A stretch of 50,911 nt of DNA from Candidatus Heimdallarchaeota archaeon (GCA_023270155.1 JAGLTB010000076.1:1-50911), one strand, 5' to 3'; positions 41,792-50,897 are shown, numbered from the stretch's first letter. Translations and numbers: made by a program. The notes: a model not told the origin generated them from the letters alone.

Positions 41792-43234
41792 ATGACTACG
41801 AAAGAACAATTTGATGCAAGAGAATTTCAGACTGTTATTGAAGTTTCAGGACCACTAATGTTTGTAGATTTAAAAGGAATGGGTGGAGTAAGTTACGGAG
41901 AAATCGCTGAAATCACTACAACTAGTGGGGAAAAACGAAGAGGGCAAGTTCTAGATATTTCAAAAAACTTAGCCGTTATTCAGTGTTTTGAAGGAACTTC
42001 CGGATTGGAAACTAAAGATACAATATGTCGTTTTCTTGGAGAGACAATGAAAATAGGTGTGAGTCGTGAAATGCTTGGACGAGTTTTCAATGGAAGAGGT
42101 GAACCAATTGATGGTGGAGGAGGAATCGTACCAGAGAAAATCCTTGATGTTACAGGAGCACCAATTAATCCCTCAGCTCGCAGATATCCTAAAGAATTCA
42201 TTCAAACTGGAATAAGCACCATTGATACTCTACTTACTCTTGTGCGAGGTCAAAAACTTCCATTATTTAGTGGCAGTGGATTGCCGCACAATATGCTTGC
42301 AGCACAAATTGCTCGCCAAGCAAAGGTTTTAGGGACAGAAGAAGAATTTGCTGTTATCTTTTGCGCTATGGGAATCACAGCAGATGAAGCTCGATTCTTT
42401 AGAGATGACTTCGAAGAAACTGGAGCACTTGATAGAGTAGCTCTTTTCTTGAATTTAGCAGATGATCCCGCAATTGAACGGCTACTGACACCTCGATTAG
42501 CATTAACTGTTGCAGAACATCTTGCATTTGAGCATGATTACCATGTTTTAGTAATATTAACTGATATTACAGCGTATGCAGAGTCTCTTCGTGAAGTAGC
42601 AGCAGCTAGAAGTGAAGTTCCTAGTAGGCGTGGTTATCCAGGATACATGTATTCTGATTTTTCCACAATCTATGAAAGAGCAGGGAGAATTCGCGATAAG
42701 TTAGGTTCTATCACTCAGATACCTATTTTAACTCTACCAAATTATGATATTACTCATCCTGTCCCAGATTTAACTGGGTATATCACAGAAGGACAGGTGT
42801 ATGTAGATATTGCTCTAAATCGTAAAGGGCTCTTTCCACCAATCAATCCGTTACCCTCGCTTTCAAGGTTGATGAAAGATACGATAGGCAAAGGATCCAC
42901 TCGAGACGATCACAAATATGTAGCAGATCAGCTTTATGCACTCTATGCAACTGGCAGGGATCTTAGAGATCTCGTTGCAGTAGTTGGAGATGAATCACTC
43001 ACAGAAACTGATAAAAAAGTGCTGGAATTCGCCGAGCTTTTTGAAGAAAAATTCATCAATCAAGGCTATCATGAAGACAGATCTATCTTTCAATCTCTCG
43101 ATATTGGTTGGGATTTACTATCAATTTTTGATGACCCTCATAGAATTCTCAAACGAATTCCTTCAGAATACATAGATAAGTTTCACCCAGAAAAACGAGA
43201 TGAAAAAATAGATTTCAATTCCGTTGATATCTAA
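41792..43234 (+). CDS. atpB: A/V-type ATP synthase subunit B
   Basis: Non-catalytic nucleotide-binding subunit of the A1 head. The product has [46 protein letters not shown] in place of a Walker A (as expected for B), [46 protein letters not shown] and [35 protein letters not shown] lies 3 nt before ATG 41789 and 6 nt before ATG 41792; I use the latter. Linked to atpA by a few nt. Confidence 0.97.
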   Translation: MTTKEQFDAREFQTVIEVSGPLMFVDLKGMGGVSYGEIAEITTTSGEKRRGQVLDISKNLAVIQCFEGTSGLETKDTICRFLGETMKIGVSREMLGRVFNGRGEPIDGGGGIVPEKILDVTGAPINPSARRYPKEFIQTGISTIDTLLTLVRGQKLPLFSGSGLPHNMLAAQIARQAKVLGTEEEFAVIFCAMGITADEARFFRDDFEETGALDRVALFLNLADDPAIERLLTPRLALTVAEHLAFEHDYHVLVILTDITAYAESLREVAAARSEVPSRRGYPGYMYSDFSTIYERAGRIRDKLGSITQIPILTLPNYDITHPVPDLTGYITEGQVYVDIALNRKGLFPPINPLPSLSRLMKDTIGKGSTRDDHKYVADQLYALYATGRDLRDLVAVVGDESLTETDKKVLEFAELFEEKFINQGYHEDRSIFQSLDIGWDLLSIFDDPHRILKRIPSEYIDKFHPEKRDEKIDFNSVDI

Positions 43235-43256
43235 AACATCTCCAATATCCTTTCTT

Positions 43257-44018
43257 TTATTCTAAAGCAACACATTTTATTTCACTATAATTCAACCATT
43301 CTTTCACTTTCAGAAAATTATCAATTTTATTAATGGAAAGAGCAAAATCCACATCATCTTTAAATCCAAGTTTCCCTAATTTTTTAGCATTTGGTGATTT
43401 TTTTAACAGATGTACTGTGTTTGGTTCTTTTTCATGTAATTGTTTTGTTTTTAAGAAAAATTCATTTTTGCTTCCAATGAAATCATTTGTTCTCTCAATC
43501 ACTTTATAGGCAATTGATAAACTAGTAATCCAATCTTCAACTGTATATGCATTTTCATCCTTATAATATCCTGCAGGAATGATGTATAAATCAGATTTTT
43601 CCTCATTCATTATTGTTACTGCTTCCTCCGATACTCTATCCAAATTAACTAATGAACCTAAAAAGACATGTTTGTGTGGCTTCAACAGCAAAATTGTTTT
43701 TGCCCCACTAGTAGATGTAAAAATAACATTCTTCTTTCCAAAATCTTGATCATAGAAAAGTGAAGGTGTATTTCCATAATCAAATCCATGAATTTTCAAT
43801 CCACCTTCTTCACCTATTAAGAGGTAATTAGGAAAGTTTTCCTTCCTTAGTTTTTTTGCAGAAGAACCTTCTTGAACAACGATAATTCTTCCCACGCCAG
43901 AATTTTTCAAAGTAACCATAGAACTAGTAGCTCTGAATGTATCTACTACAATGTATACTGCACCATCAGGTTTCATTAATTTCGTGAATGCAAAAGGGCT
44001 TTCGATGTAGATTGGCAT
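43257..44018 (-). CDS. 2-phosphosulfolactate phosphatase-like protein (ComB family)
   Basis: ComB removes phosphate from 2-phosphosulfolactate in coenzyme M synthesis. The 253-residue product has YIVVDTFRATSSMVTL, LLIGEEGGLKIHGFDYGNTPSLF, VIFTSTSGAKTIL, VFLGSLVNLDRVSE and YTVEDWITSL, matching the family in order. No other CoM gene is visible, so the physiological substrate is uncertain. Related ComB proteins also occur in organisms without CoM. Confidence 0.82.
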   Translation of the reverse strand: MPIYIESPFAFTKLMKPDGAVYIVVDTFRATSSMVTLKNSGVGRIIVVQEGSSAKKLRKENFPNYLLIGEEGGLKIHGFDYGNTPSLFYDQDFGKKNVIFTSTSGAKTILLLKPHKHVFLGSLVNLDRVSEEAVTIMNEEKSDLYIIPAGYYKDENAYTVEDWITSLSIAYKVIERTNDFIGSKNEFFLKTKQLHEKEPNTVHLLKKSPNAKKLGKLGFKDDVDFALSINKIDNFLKVKEWLNYSEIKCVALE

Positions 44019-44149
44019 AATTACAATTGTATAAACACTGTTTATTATATTTTTTTAGTTAAAGAAACAGAATACATGGTTATTGTCATAATTTTTTTAA
44101 TTTGAAAAAAAAAGTAAATGTGAATATCAATTAAATAAAGATAAAACAA

Positions 44150-44226
44150 GGTAGGATGGTCTAGCTTGGTAAGATTTTTGCTTCGGGAGCAAAGGAACCA
44201 GGGTTCAAATCCCTGTCCTACCACCA
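44150..44226 (+). tRNA. tRNA-Pro (CGG), intronless
   Basis: Acceptor GGTAGGA/TCCTACC, A, then encoded CCA. D-arm GTCT...AGAT, anticodon stem TTTGC/GCAAA with loop TTCGGGA (anticodon CGG), T-arm CAGGG-TTCAAAT-CCCTG. It is the only one of the four tRNAs here with no intron. Confidence 0.96.
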
Positions 44227-44241
44227 TATCATACCAATTTA

Positions 44242-44751
44242 TCAGATTTTTTCACTCTTGCAATAAACTCCTCTTGTATAAGTGAGCATATTAGGATACT
44301 TTTCTTGTTTCCATTCTTCATTCAAGTGCAAAGCTACAACTTCACCCAAGAACAAATCATGAGTACCTAATTCCACGATTTGTTTAAGTTTACATTCCAT
44401 GCTGACTGGGCATTCTTGTATGAATGGTGTTTTTACAACAGTGCTTTTTTTCTTGGTGAATTTACATTCCTTCCACTTATCAATATCTAGTCCTGATTTT
44501 GTTCCACATAACTCTACTTCTTCTAACATCTCAGTTGTTGGTATGTTAACAACAAATTCTTTTGAATTAGCAATTAAATCATATGAAAATCTGTTTTTTC
44601 TAATAGCAATTCCGACAGTAGGTGGTGACGAACTGCATGTACCACCCCAAGCCAACGTTATAATAGATTCTTTTCTTTTATGTGAAGAAGAAACAAGCAT
44701 TACAGGATTAGGATAAAGAGCAGAAGAGGGATTTTCTTGTAATTTTTTCAT
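44242..44751 (-). CDS. Flavin reductase-like (FMN-binding split barrel) protein
   Basis: 169 residues of the flavin reductase-like family: YPNPVMLVSSSHKRKESIITLAWGGTCSSSPPTVGIAIRKNRFSYDLI, FVVNIPTTEMLEEVELCGTKSG, and HDLFLGEVVALHL near the C-terminus. These bind FMN and reduce it or act as flavin oxidoreductases. Partner and substrate unknown. Single gene next to tRNA-Pro. Confidence 0.82.
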   Translation of the reverse strand: MKKLQENPSSALYPNPVMLVSSSHKRKESIITLAWGGTCSSSPPTVGIAIRKNRFSYDLIANSKEFVVNIPTTEMLEEVELCGTKSGLDIDKWKECKFTKKKSTVVKTPFIQECPVSMECKLKQIVELGTHDLFLGEVVALHLNEEWKQEKYPNMLTYTRGVYCKSEKI

Positions 44752-44798
44752 GTTTATCGTTTCTATGTTCTGGTTTTACAAGATAAATTTTTCCTATC

Positions 44799-45347
44799 TT
44801 ACGCTTCACCCAGTTTTTCTGTTGATTTCATTAGAGAGCCTATGTTTGAAGGGGTAAAGAATCCATCAAAATCTCCAAATCTTTGAATGTATTCTATTAT
44901 ATGATTTGCAGCTTCTGTTGGTAAGGTAAAAATCTGTTTTATACCTTCCTCTTCACTCCCTATTGTATAATCTGTAGTAAACTTTACACCTCTTCTTCTT
45001 TGAATCTCTACAACCTTATCTATATCATTGACTAGATAAGCTAGGTGATGTATTCGTCCTCCATATTTCTTCACGTATTTTTCTACTACAGAATCTTCTG
45101 TTAATCCCTCACTCACAACAATTACAGGTAGGGTATCATGTAATTTGATACTACTTGTAATTGCATTCATTGAAATTACTTTGAATGTTTTGAATTCTTG
45201 ATAAGGTACCAAATTTGCGAGTTCAGCCATAGCCTTTTCTCTCTTTCCCTTTTTTACACGATAAGCCACATGATCTAATTTTATTATTAAATCACTCAAT
45301 CCTGTTTCCTTAATTTCTTTTTGAGCTTGCGCAAAATCTAAAATCAT
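44799..45347 (-). CDS. VOC (glyoxalase/HPPD-like) metalloprotein
   Basis: 182 residues with one visible vicinal-oxygen-chelate unit: LIIKLDHVAYRVKKGKREKAM, GRIHHLAYLVNDIDKVVEIQRRRGVKF, AANHIIEYIQRFG and GFFTPSNIGSLMKSTEK. The ending resembles the C-terminal part of 4-hydroxyphenylpyruvate dioxygenase (GFGxGNFxxLF), but only half the HPPD length is present. Metal ligands H (LDHVA), H (IHHLA) and E (IIEY) are in place. Function unknown. Confidence 0.72.
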   Translation of the reverse strand: MILDFAQAQKEIKETGLSDLIIKLDHVAYRVKKGKREKAMAELANLVPYQEFKTFKVISMNAITSSIKLHDTLPVIVVSEGLTEDSVVEKYVKKYGGRIHHLAYLVNDIDKVVEIQRRRGVKFTTDYTIGSEEEGIKQIFTLPTEAANHIIEYIQRFGDFDGFFTPSNIGSLMKSTEKLGEA

Positions 45348-45469
45348 AATTTGAACACCACTTATGAAAGATAATGAAAGTAACGAATATAGTTAATAAA
45401 ACTTTATTGATTTACAAATAACCAGTAACAAGTTTATATCTGAAAAAGTTATTATTTCTTGGGATAAGT

Positions 45470-46153
45470 ATGAATCTTGAAGAAATACTAAAGGAGCTAA
45501 AATCCTTTTATGATCCAAGCAGTGTTGAAGGAATGAAGAGAGGGGGAATAAATCCGGATAAAGTGTTTGGTGTAAAAATCCCCATTCTTAGAAAAATGGC
45601 AAAAAAAATCAAGACTAATCACGATTTAGCTCAGGAATTATGGGATTTAGGCTATAGAGAGACAATGATTCTAGCAGCAATGATAGATGATCCCGCTCAA
45701 GTGACTGAAGAACAAATGGAGAAATGGGTGATTTCAAGATTTTTCTCTTATTGGGAGGTTGTAGATCAAACATGTATGAACTTGTTTTTTTTGACGAAAT
45801 TCGCATACGAAAAAGCAATAGAATGGAGTTCCAGAAAAGAAGAGTTTGTAAAGCGAGCAGCGTTCGCATTGATGGCAGTCCTGGCATGGAAAGACAAGAA
45901 AGCTGAGAATAGCAAATTTGAAACATTCTTCACATATATCAAGAAAGAATCTGTAGATGATAGGAATAATGTCAAGAAGGCTATTAATTGGGCTTTAAGA
46001 CAAATAGGAAAACGAAACTTACCTCTCAACATAAAAGCATGTGAAGTTGCAAAGGAAATACTTGAAATGGAATTTAAGAGCTCAAAATGGATTGCGAGGG
46101 ATGCAATAAAAGAGCTTGAAAGTGTTGCCATACAAGAAAGACTTAGAGAATAA
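45470..46153 (+). CDS. AlkD-like DNA alkylation repair protein
   Basis: HEAT-like helical-repeat DNA glycosylase family that removes alkylated purines. The 227-residue product has the family segments GVKIPILRKMAKKIK, LWDLGYRETMILAAMIDDP, WVISRFFSYWEVVDQTCMNLF, EFVKRAAFALMAVLAWKDKK and NVKKAINWALRQIGKRN. Activity is inferred from family only. Confidence 0.85.
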   Translation: MNLEEILKELKSFYDPSSVEGMKRGGINPDKVFGVKIPILRKMAKKIKTNHDLAQELWDLGYRETMILAAMIDDPAQVTEEQMEKWVISRFFSYWEVVDQTCMNLFFLTKFAYEKAIEWSSRKEEFVKRAAFALMAVLAWKDKKAENSKFETFFTYIKKESVDDRNNVKKAINWALRQIGKRNLPLNIKACEVAKEILEMEFKSSKWIARDAIKELESVAIQERLRE

Positions 46154-46166
46154 TAAGGAAAATTGT

Positions 46167-46787
46167 CTATTTTTCACCTTTCATTATTTTCTGTGTTTTA
46201 TTCTTGATTTCCTCTAGTTCTACGATTTTTTCTTTTAGCACAGTAATAAGCTGTTCATTGTCAAAAGCTTCTAAACGACCTCCACAACGACCGCATTCAA
46301 AATTTTGATCCATTGCTTCTTGAAAAATGACACGAGGACATTCAGGATTATTACATGTGAAAAACATATTAGATTCTTCATAATCTAATCTTGACTGTAA
46401 TTTTTCTAATACTTCTTGTTGCTTTTTTTCTACGAACATATCGATTCTTTCAGGATGAAGAGTCCAAAAATAAACAAACCACCCAGTAGATTTATCTCTT
46501 ATTCTTCTAAAAGTAGCTAATTGTAAATCATAAAGCTTGTAAAGAGATTTTCGTACCTGGTTTAATCTCATATCTAGTTTTTCTGATATTTCCTCATCGG
46601 TTGTTTCTTCATCTGCGTTCAGTAAAACTAAGGTAACTTGTTTTACTTCTTCACCAGCAATATCGTCCACAACCTCAATCAGGGTTTGTCTTTGCCTTTC
46701 AGAAATATTGATTTTAGATGCCATTTTACTTGAACTGACATCTTCGTTATCCCCTGATTTACTGACATCTTCTTTAGACATTGGCAT
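46167..46787 (-). CDS. tfe: Transcription factor E, alpha subunit (TFE)
   Basis: Archaeal TFIIE alpha, stabilising the open promoter complex with RNA polymerase. The 206-residue product has the extended winged helix (LLNADEETTDEEISEKLDMRLNQVRKSLYKLYDLQLATFRRIRDKSTGWFVYFW) and the C-terminal zinc ribbon (CNNPECP and CGRCGGRL). About 30 extra polar residues at the N-terminus are unusual. I start at ATG 46787; ATG 46781 is also possible. Confidence 0.93.
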   Translation of the reverse strand: MPMSKEDVSKSGDNEDVSSSKMASKINISERQRQTLIEVVDDIAGEEVKQVTLVLLNADEETTDEEISEKLDMRLNQVRKSLYKLYDLQLATFRRIRDKSTGWFVYFWTLHPERIDMFVEKKQQEVLEKLQSRLDYEESNMFFTCNNPECPRVIFQEAMDQNFECGRCGGRLEAFDNEQLITVLKEKIVELEEIKNKTQKIMKGEK

Positions 46788-46967
46788 TCTCACGCGCGAA
46801 AGCTATTGACCATCAACTAACAAAATATCATGTATTTAAACATTCTTTAACTTTCTCTTATGAAACGTTTTTTATGTTTTTCTGAGTATATCGTGTCTGT
46901 TTTTTGATAAAATAGATGATGATTAAAGAGGAAAATACAAAAAGAAGTAGTTGCAAATCCATTTGAA

Positions 46968-48149
46968 ATGAGTATTGTAAAGCAAAAGACCGATCAAGTT
47001 GTAGAGATTTTAAACGAATTAGATATAGATTTATGGCTAACCTATGTCAGAAAAACTTCAGAAATTCATGATCCATGTTTATACTTCCTTACAGAAGATT
47101 CTTGGCTAACCTGGCAAACAATGTTCTTAATTAGTAGAGATGGAAGAAAAACTGTAATCTGTGGTCGTTTTGATGTTCCAAACATAGAGATGATAGGAAT
47201 ATATGATGAAATAATAAGTTTTGACGAGAGTCTTCAACCGGATTTAGTAAGAGTATTAGATGAAATAGACCCGAGTTCTATTGCAATAAACTATTCTGAG
47301 GATAATGTAGCAGCTGATGGTTTAACACATGGATTATGGTTGAGATTAAATAAATTTCTAGAAAACACCACTTACAAGGAGAGATTGATATCATCAGATA
47401 ATTTGCTTGCAGCTTTGAGAGGAAGAAAGACTTCTCTAGAATTAGACAAAATAAGAAAAGCTGTTGATATTAGTGAGAATGGACACAAACTTCTAGCTGA
47501 ATCAGTTAAATTAGGTATGACTGAACAGGATCTTGAGGGTATTTTGTTGAAATTTACTGAAGACAATAATGTCACAGTCTCATATCAACCCTTGATTAAT
47601 GTGGGATCGGAAACAACTATTGGTCATGGAAAAGCTACCGCAGATGTAGTCGTTAAACAAGGTGACTTAATTAACATCGATTACGGAGTTTTTTACGATG
47701 GTTATGCTTCTGATATCCAACGAGTTCATTATGTATTAAAAGAAAATGAAGATTCCCCTCCAGAAGAAGTTGAGAGAGCTTTTGATGTGGTAATAAAAGC
47801 AATAACCGCAGGAGCTGAAAAACTGAAACCAGGACTGAAAGGATGGGAAGTAGATTTTGTATCACGAAAAATAATAACTGACGCAGGATATGAAGAATTT
47901 AAACACGCTTTAGGACACCAGATTGGCAGGAATGTTCACGATGGAGGATGCCTTTTGGGACCGCGTTGGGAGAAATATGGAAAATCACCTTATCATGTAA
48001 TAGAAGAAGGGCAAGCATTTACTTTGGAACTTCATGTATTCGTTGAAAATCATGGTTTTTGCAGTGTGGAAGAGAATGTTCTTGTCACAAAAGATGGTTG
48101 TGAATTTCTTTCTAAAAGACAAGAAGAAATGATCTTACTCAAACTATGA
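46968..48149 (+). CDS. M24 family metallopeptidase (Xaa-Pro aminopeptidase-like)
   Basis: 393 residues: an N-terminal creatinase-like domain (1-155) and a pita-bread catalytic domain. The five metal ligands are present: Asp in INIDYGVFYDGY, Asp in ASDIQRVHY, His in HALGHQIGRNVHDGG, Glu in FTLELHVFV and Glu in SVEENVLVT. Predicted active; cleaves N-terminal residues before proline or a related bond. Single gene. Confidence 0.9.
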   Translation: MSIVKQKTDQVVEILNELDIDLWLTYVRKTSEIHDPCLYFLTEDSWLTWQTMFLISRDGRKTVICGRFDVPNIEMIGIYDEIISFDESLQPDLVRVLDEIDPSSIAINYSEDNVAADGLTHGLWLRLNKFLENTTYKERLISSDNLLAALRGRKTSLELDKIRKAVDISENGHKLLAESVKLGMTEQDLEGILLKFTEDNNVTVSYQPLINVGSETTIGHGKATADVVVKQGDLINIDYGVFYDGYASDIQRVHYVLKENEDSPPEEVERAFDVVIKAITAGAEKLKPGLKGWEVDFVSRKIITDAGYEEFKHALGHQIGRNVHDGGCLLGPRWEKYGKSPYHVIEEGQAFTLELHVFVENHGFCSVEENVLVTKDGCEFLSKRQEEMILLKL

Positions 48150-48234
48150 TTTGAAGCAAATCAATAAACAAAAGAAAATATTAAAAAGAAGACCGGGATA
48201 GCACAAATACAATTAACATGATTAGTTAATTTAA

Positions 48235-48351
48235 GCGGGGATAGCCAAGCGGTCAACGGCGTCCGGCTCAAGATTTATCATCTGAAACAAGGGCTAGATG
48301 AGTAACCGGATCCTTAGTGGTTCGGGAGTTCGAATCTCCCTCCCCGCACCA
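48235..48351 (+). tRNA. tRNA-Leu (CAA) with intron
   Basis: Acceptor GCGGGGA/TCCCCGC, A and encoded CCA. D-arm identical to tRNA-Leu(TAA), anticodon stem TCCGG/CCGGA with loop CTCAAGA (anticodon CAA), class II variable arm, T-arm GGGAG-TTCGAAT-CTCCC. The 32-nt intron has a proper splice motif: central helix CUCA/UGAG with bulges AG|A and UA|A. Confidence 0.97.
48273..48304 (+). other. Intron of tRNA-Leu (CAA), 32 nt
   Basis: Between positions 37 and 38. It shares no obvious sequence with the intron of tRNA-Leu(TAA), apart from the short complement to its own anticodon loop, although the exons are nearly identical. Confidence 0.9.
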
Positions 48352-48390
48352 TTACCTTCCTAGGTAATGTTTTTCCCTTTTATCAAAAGA

Positions 48391-48400
48391 CATTTAAATT
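48391..48400 (+). promoter_or_regulatory. TATA box of rps27e
   Basis: CATTTAAATT, centred 25 nt before the ATG at 48421, so the message is predicted to be leaderless. This supports the shorter start. Confidence 0.55.
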
Positions 48401-48420
48401 CCGTCTATTTTGCTACAATC

Positions 48421-48606
48421 ATGTCAAAAATACCTTATCCAACTACAAGCTTTCTTAAGGTAAAATGCCCAGGTTGTAATAATGAGCAAATAGTGTTTGA
48501 TTCAGCAAAAATAGTTGTAAAATGTAATGTTTGTGAAGCTGAATTGGCACAACCTCGCGGTGGTAAAGCTAAAATTCTAGGTGAAATTTTAGAGAATCTT
48601 TCTTAG
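48421..48606 (+). CDS. rps27e: 30S ribosomal protein eS27
   Basis: Small zinc r-protein. The 61-residue product begins MSKIPYPTTSFLKVKCPGCNNEQIVF with a second CNVC pair and the family ending PRGGKAKILGEILE. A longer frame from 48367 would add 18 unusual residues and run over the TATA box, so I reject it. It stands apart from aIF2 alpha, its usual archaeal neighbour. Confidence 0.95.
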   Translation: MSKIPYPTTSFLKVKCPGCNNEQIVFDSAKIVVKCNVCEAELAQPRGGKAKILGEILENLS

Positions 48607-48625
48607 AAACTTTATTCAGTACTTT

Positions 48626-49198
48626 TTATTTGATATCAATATCCTCAGCAATTTCTCTACGTACAAAGCCTATAGCGTTTTCTTTTGGTAAGAGACAAAC
48701 ATCTTCTTTTGCAAAAGGACCATATGTTCTTCCATCTAGACCTTGTATCTTATCTTTTGTGCTTTTTAGAAATCTAACTGCTACATATTCTATTTTTTCA
48801 TCCTTCTCTATATCTTCAGCGTCTAGTATTTCTTCTATGTCAGTAAAAGCTACATCCTTTGGAGAAAAAATTTCTTTTCGATATATATCATAAATTTTCT
48901 TCATTCTAGTGTAAAAATCAGATTCTTCACGTGTTGTGCTGACAGCGATTTCTTCTTTATTAGTTACAATTCTAATTATTTTTGTGGTTCTGATTTTTAT
49001 TAGATCGTTAATTACATACCTAAGTCTATCCAATCTTGCTTCAAGCATTTTTTTCATAAAAGGATTAATTTCTTCTTTAGCTTTAATCGAACGTTGCTTT
49101 AGAAAATCCCTCATTGCACCATAAAACGCCTCTGTCATTGGTGTAAGATCGTTCCTCTCACGTTCTTCTTTCCACTTTGATTGAATTTTATCGAACAC
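48626..49198 (-). CDS. GINS complex subunit (Gins51/Sld5-Psf1-like)
   Basis: Part of the archaeal CMG replicative helicase. The 190-residue product has the helical A domain first (about 1-115) and the small B domain last (VAVRFLKSTKDKIQGLDGRTYGPFAKEDVCLLPKENA), the A-B order of Gins51/Sld5/Psf1. Start GTG 49198 (MFDKIQSKWK). It lies 50 nt after pcn on the same strand. Confidence 0.88.
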   Translation of the reverse strand: MFDKIQSKWKEERERNDLTPMTEAFYGAMRDFLKQRSIKAKEEINPFMKKMLEARLDRLRYVINDLIKIRTTKIIRIVTNKEEIAVSTTREESDFYTRMKKIYDIYRKEIFSPKDVAFTDIEEILDAEDIEKDEKIEYVAVRFLKSTKDKIQGLDGRTYGPFAKEDVCLLPKENAIGFVRREIAEDIDIK

Positions 49199-49248
49199 TG
49201 GGCATCCTCATCTGTATTTAATTGAAGTTACTCCATCAGCAGTTGATT

Positions 49249-50046
49249 TCAGTTATCTCCGTATTCTTCGATTTCCTCGCTTTCTTCAATTCTTGGGGCT
49301 ACAAAATAAATTAAATGACCTTTATCTTCAATTCCATATACTATTCTAATAGGTTGTTCTTGATTGAAGGATATTTTTACATAATCAGAAGACCTAATTC
49401 CTTTCAGAAAGTTTGATAGAAAATCCAAGGAATATACTGCTTCAGATTCACCAGCCACTTGAAATGCTTCAGTTTCCATTTCATCACTTTGTGGTTCAAT
49501 GAAGGTGTCCATTTCTTTTGTATCGCTTTCAGCGCCAAAATATATTCCATCTTCTTTAGCCTTGATTCTCAGATAATCGCTTACCATTTCAGCATCTTTT
49601 ATTACTTGCTGAATAAATGATGCTTTTACTTCAAAATTAGTATCAAAGTCAATATGTATAGAATCAGGAATGTTGCCTTCTTCTGGTATATCAATTAAGG
49701 AAAGGGCAAACTTTCTTTTTTGGTTTTTTCCAATGAATTCAATGATGAATCTTTTAGTGGCATCATCCAATGACATTTTTAGGCTTTCACTTGCACTCGC
49801 AGTTTTCAAGATAGTATTGAGGGTTTCCAAACTCAGTCCAATTACTTCTGAATCTTTTACATCATAATTTTTGAATGATTCTTTTTTCATATAAAAGTCG
49901 ATCATAGATATTCGAGTAGCATCAAATGCTTTGATCTTTATTCCATCTTCTGTCACATTTATACTGCTTTCCGCTACTATTGAGCTTATAATAGAACATA
50001 TATTTGACATTAATTTTGCGTCTTCTAAGACCATTTCAAAAGTCAT
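49249..50046 (-). CDS. pcn: DNA polymerase sliding clamp PCNA
   Basis: Ring clamp for DNA polymerase and repair enzymes. The 265-residue product has the clamp repeats, GIKIKAFDATRISMIDFYM, LSLETLNTILKTASASESLKM, LIDIPEEGNIPDS, and the C-terminal LIYFVAPRIEE. A short acidic tail (SEEIEEYGDN) is added. GAGGT 7 nt before the ATG. Linked to the GINS gene downstream. Confidence 0.96.
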   Translation of the reverse strand: MTFEMVLEDAKLMSNICSIISSIVAESSINVTEDGIKIKAFDATRISMIDFYMKKESFKNYDVKDSEVIGLSLETLNTILKTASASESLKMSLDDATKRFIIEFIGKNQKRKFALSLIDIPEEGNIPDSIHIDFDTNFEVKASFIQQVIKDAEMVSDYLRIKAKEDGIYFGAESDTKEMDTFIEPQSDEMETEAFQVAGESEAVYSLDFLSNFLKGIRSSDYVKISFNQEQPIRIVYGIEDKGHLIYFVAPRIEESEEIEEYGDN

Positions 50047-50161
50047 CTTATTTACCTCATTTTTTCTTGTTTTGATAATTTAAATATATAATGTTTTCAG
50101 CTAATTATCCTTTTTCATTTCAATAACTTTTCAATATATAAGGAAATCGCCTAATAAGTTT

Positions 50162-50533
50162 CTATGGGGGATTTTTTCTTAAAGATTGTTCAAGCTCTCT
50201 AACTTGTCTATATAACTCAATGTTAACTTCGCTGAAATCTTGAATGATAAAAGCTTTCAATCTTTTTTCAGGTTCAAACTCAGCAAACCCAAGGATTTGG
50301 AGCTGAACCCCTTCTTTAAAATCCTGATCTATTAATTCCGTTACATCAACAGTGATTTCTTCTGTTTCATCGGAGACAACAAGTGTGTTTCCTTCAAAAC
50401 TTATAACAGATCCTATAATTCTATATTTTCCTGGTTTTGAAATTTCTGCAATATTAACTTCAACAAAAGGATTAGCTCTAGAGTATTTTCTTATTTCGCT
50501 TTCATATTCTTCTGATGCTTCTTTTTTACTCAT
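50162..50533 (-). CDS. OB-fold nucleic-acid-binding protein (RPA/Stn1-like)
   Basis: 123 residues with one OB fold at about 30-100: KYRIIGSVISFEGNTLVVSDETEEITVDVTEL and VQLQILGFAEFEPEKRLKAFIIQDF, then a C-terminal helix (IELYRQVRELEQSLRKN). This is the layout of RPA32/Stn1-type single OB folds. It lies between TFS and PCNA, 13 nt after tfs, so a replication or transcription role is likely. I cannot assign it to a named family. Confidence 0.65.
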   Translation of the reverse strand: MSKKEASEEYESEIRKYSRANPFVEVNIAEISKPGKYRIIGSVISFEGNTLVVSDETEEITVDVTELIDQDFKEGVQLQILGFAEFEPEKRLKAFIIQDFSEVNIELYRQVRELEQSLRKNPP

Positions 50534-50546
50534 ATTTCAACTTCCA

Positions 50547-50897
50547 TCAATCATATTCACGCCATGTTTCACCACAGACTGTGCACCTAAAGAATCTTGT
50601 AGGTGATTCATCAGCACTCCTTGTTTGAATCATCCAGAAACTAACCTTCTGATTTTGATCACATTTTGGACAATAAATCTCTTTAATTGGTTTGGTTGTG
50701 TCAATATCGGTTTCATCAAAGACAACTGTCATCTCTTTGACCATATCATGTTTTATTTCTTCTGTCAGAGTTACGTTTTCATCCTCTTCTAGTTGTCTTT
50801 TATATCCACATTTGTAACAAATAACAACAGAGTTGCCTTTCTTATTTTTCTCAGTTTGAAGTAACTTTCCACATTTTGGACAAAAATCCATAGACAT
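50547..50897 (-). CDS. tfs: Transcription factor S (TFS, TFIIS-like cleavage factor)
   Basis: Stimulates transcript cleavage by backtracked RNA polymerase. The 116-residue product has an N-terminal zinc ribbon (CPKCGKLL and CYKCGYKR) and the C-terminal TFIIS-type ribbon with CPKC, TRSADESPTRFFRCTVCGETWREY. The acidic D-E pair that reaches the active site is intact. GGTGA lies 7 nt before ATG 50897. Confidence 0.95.
   Translation of the reverse strand: MSMDFCPKCGKLLQTEKNKKGNSVVICYKCGYKRQLEEDENVTLTEEIKHDMVKEMTVVFDETDIDTTKPIKEIYCPKCDQNQKVSFWMIQTRSADESPTRFFRCTVCGETWREYD

Noticed and set aside
44045-44227. Minus-strand frame over tRNA-Pro
   Set aside because: It is antisense to a perfect tRNA cloverleaf.
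48367-48420. N-terminal extension of eS27 from an upstream ATG
   Set aside because: It crosses the TATA box and adds residues absent from the family; the leaderless ATG at 48421 fits.
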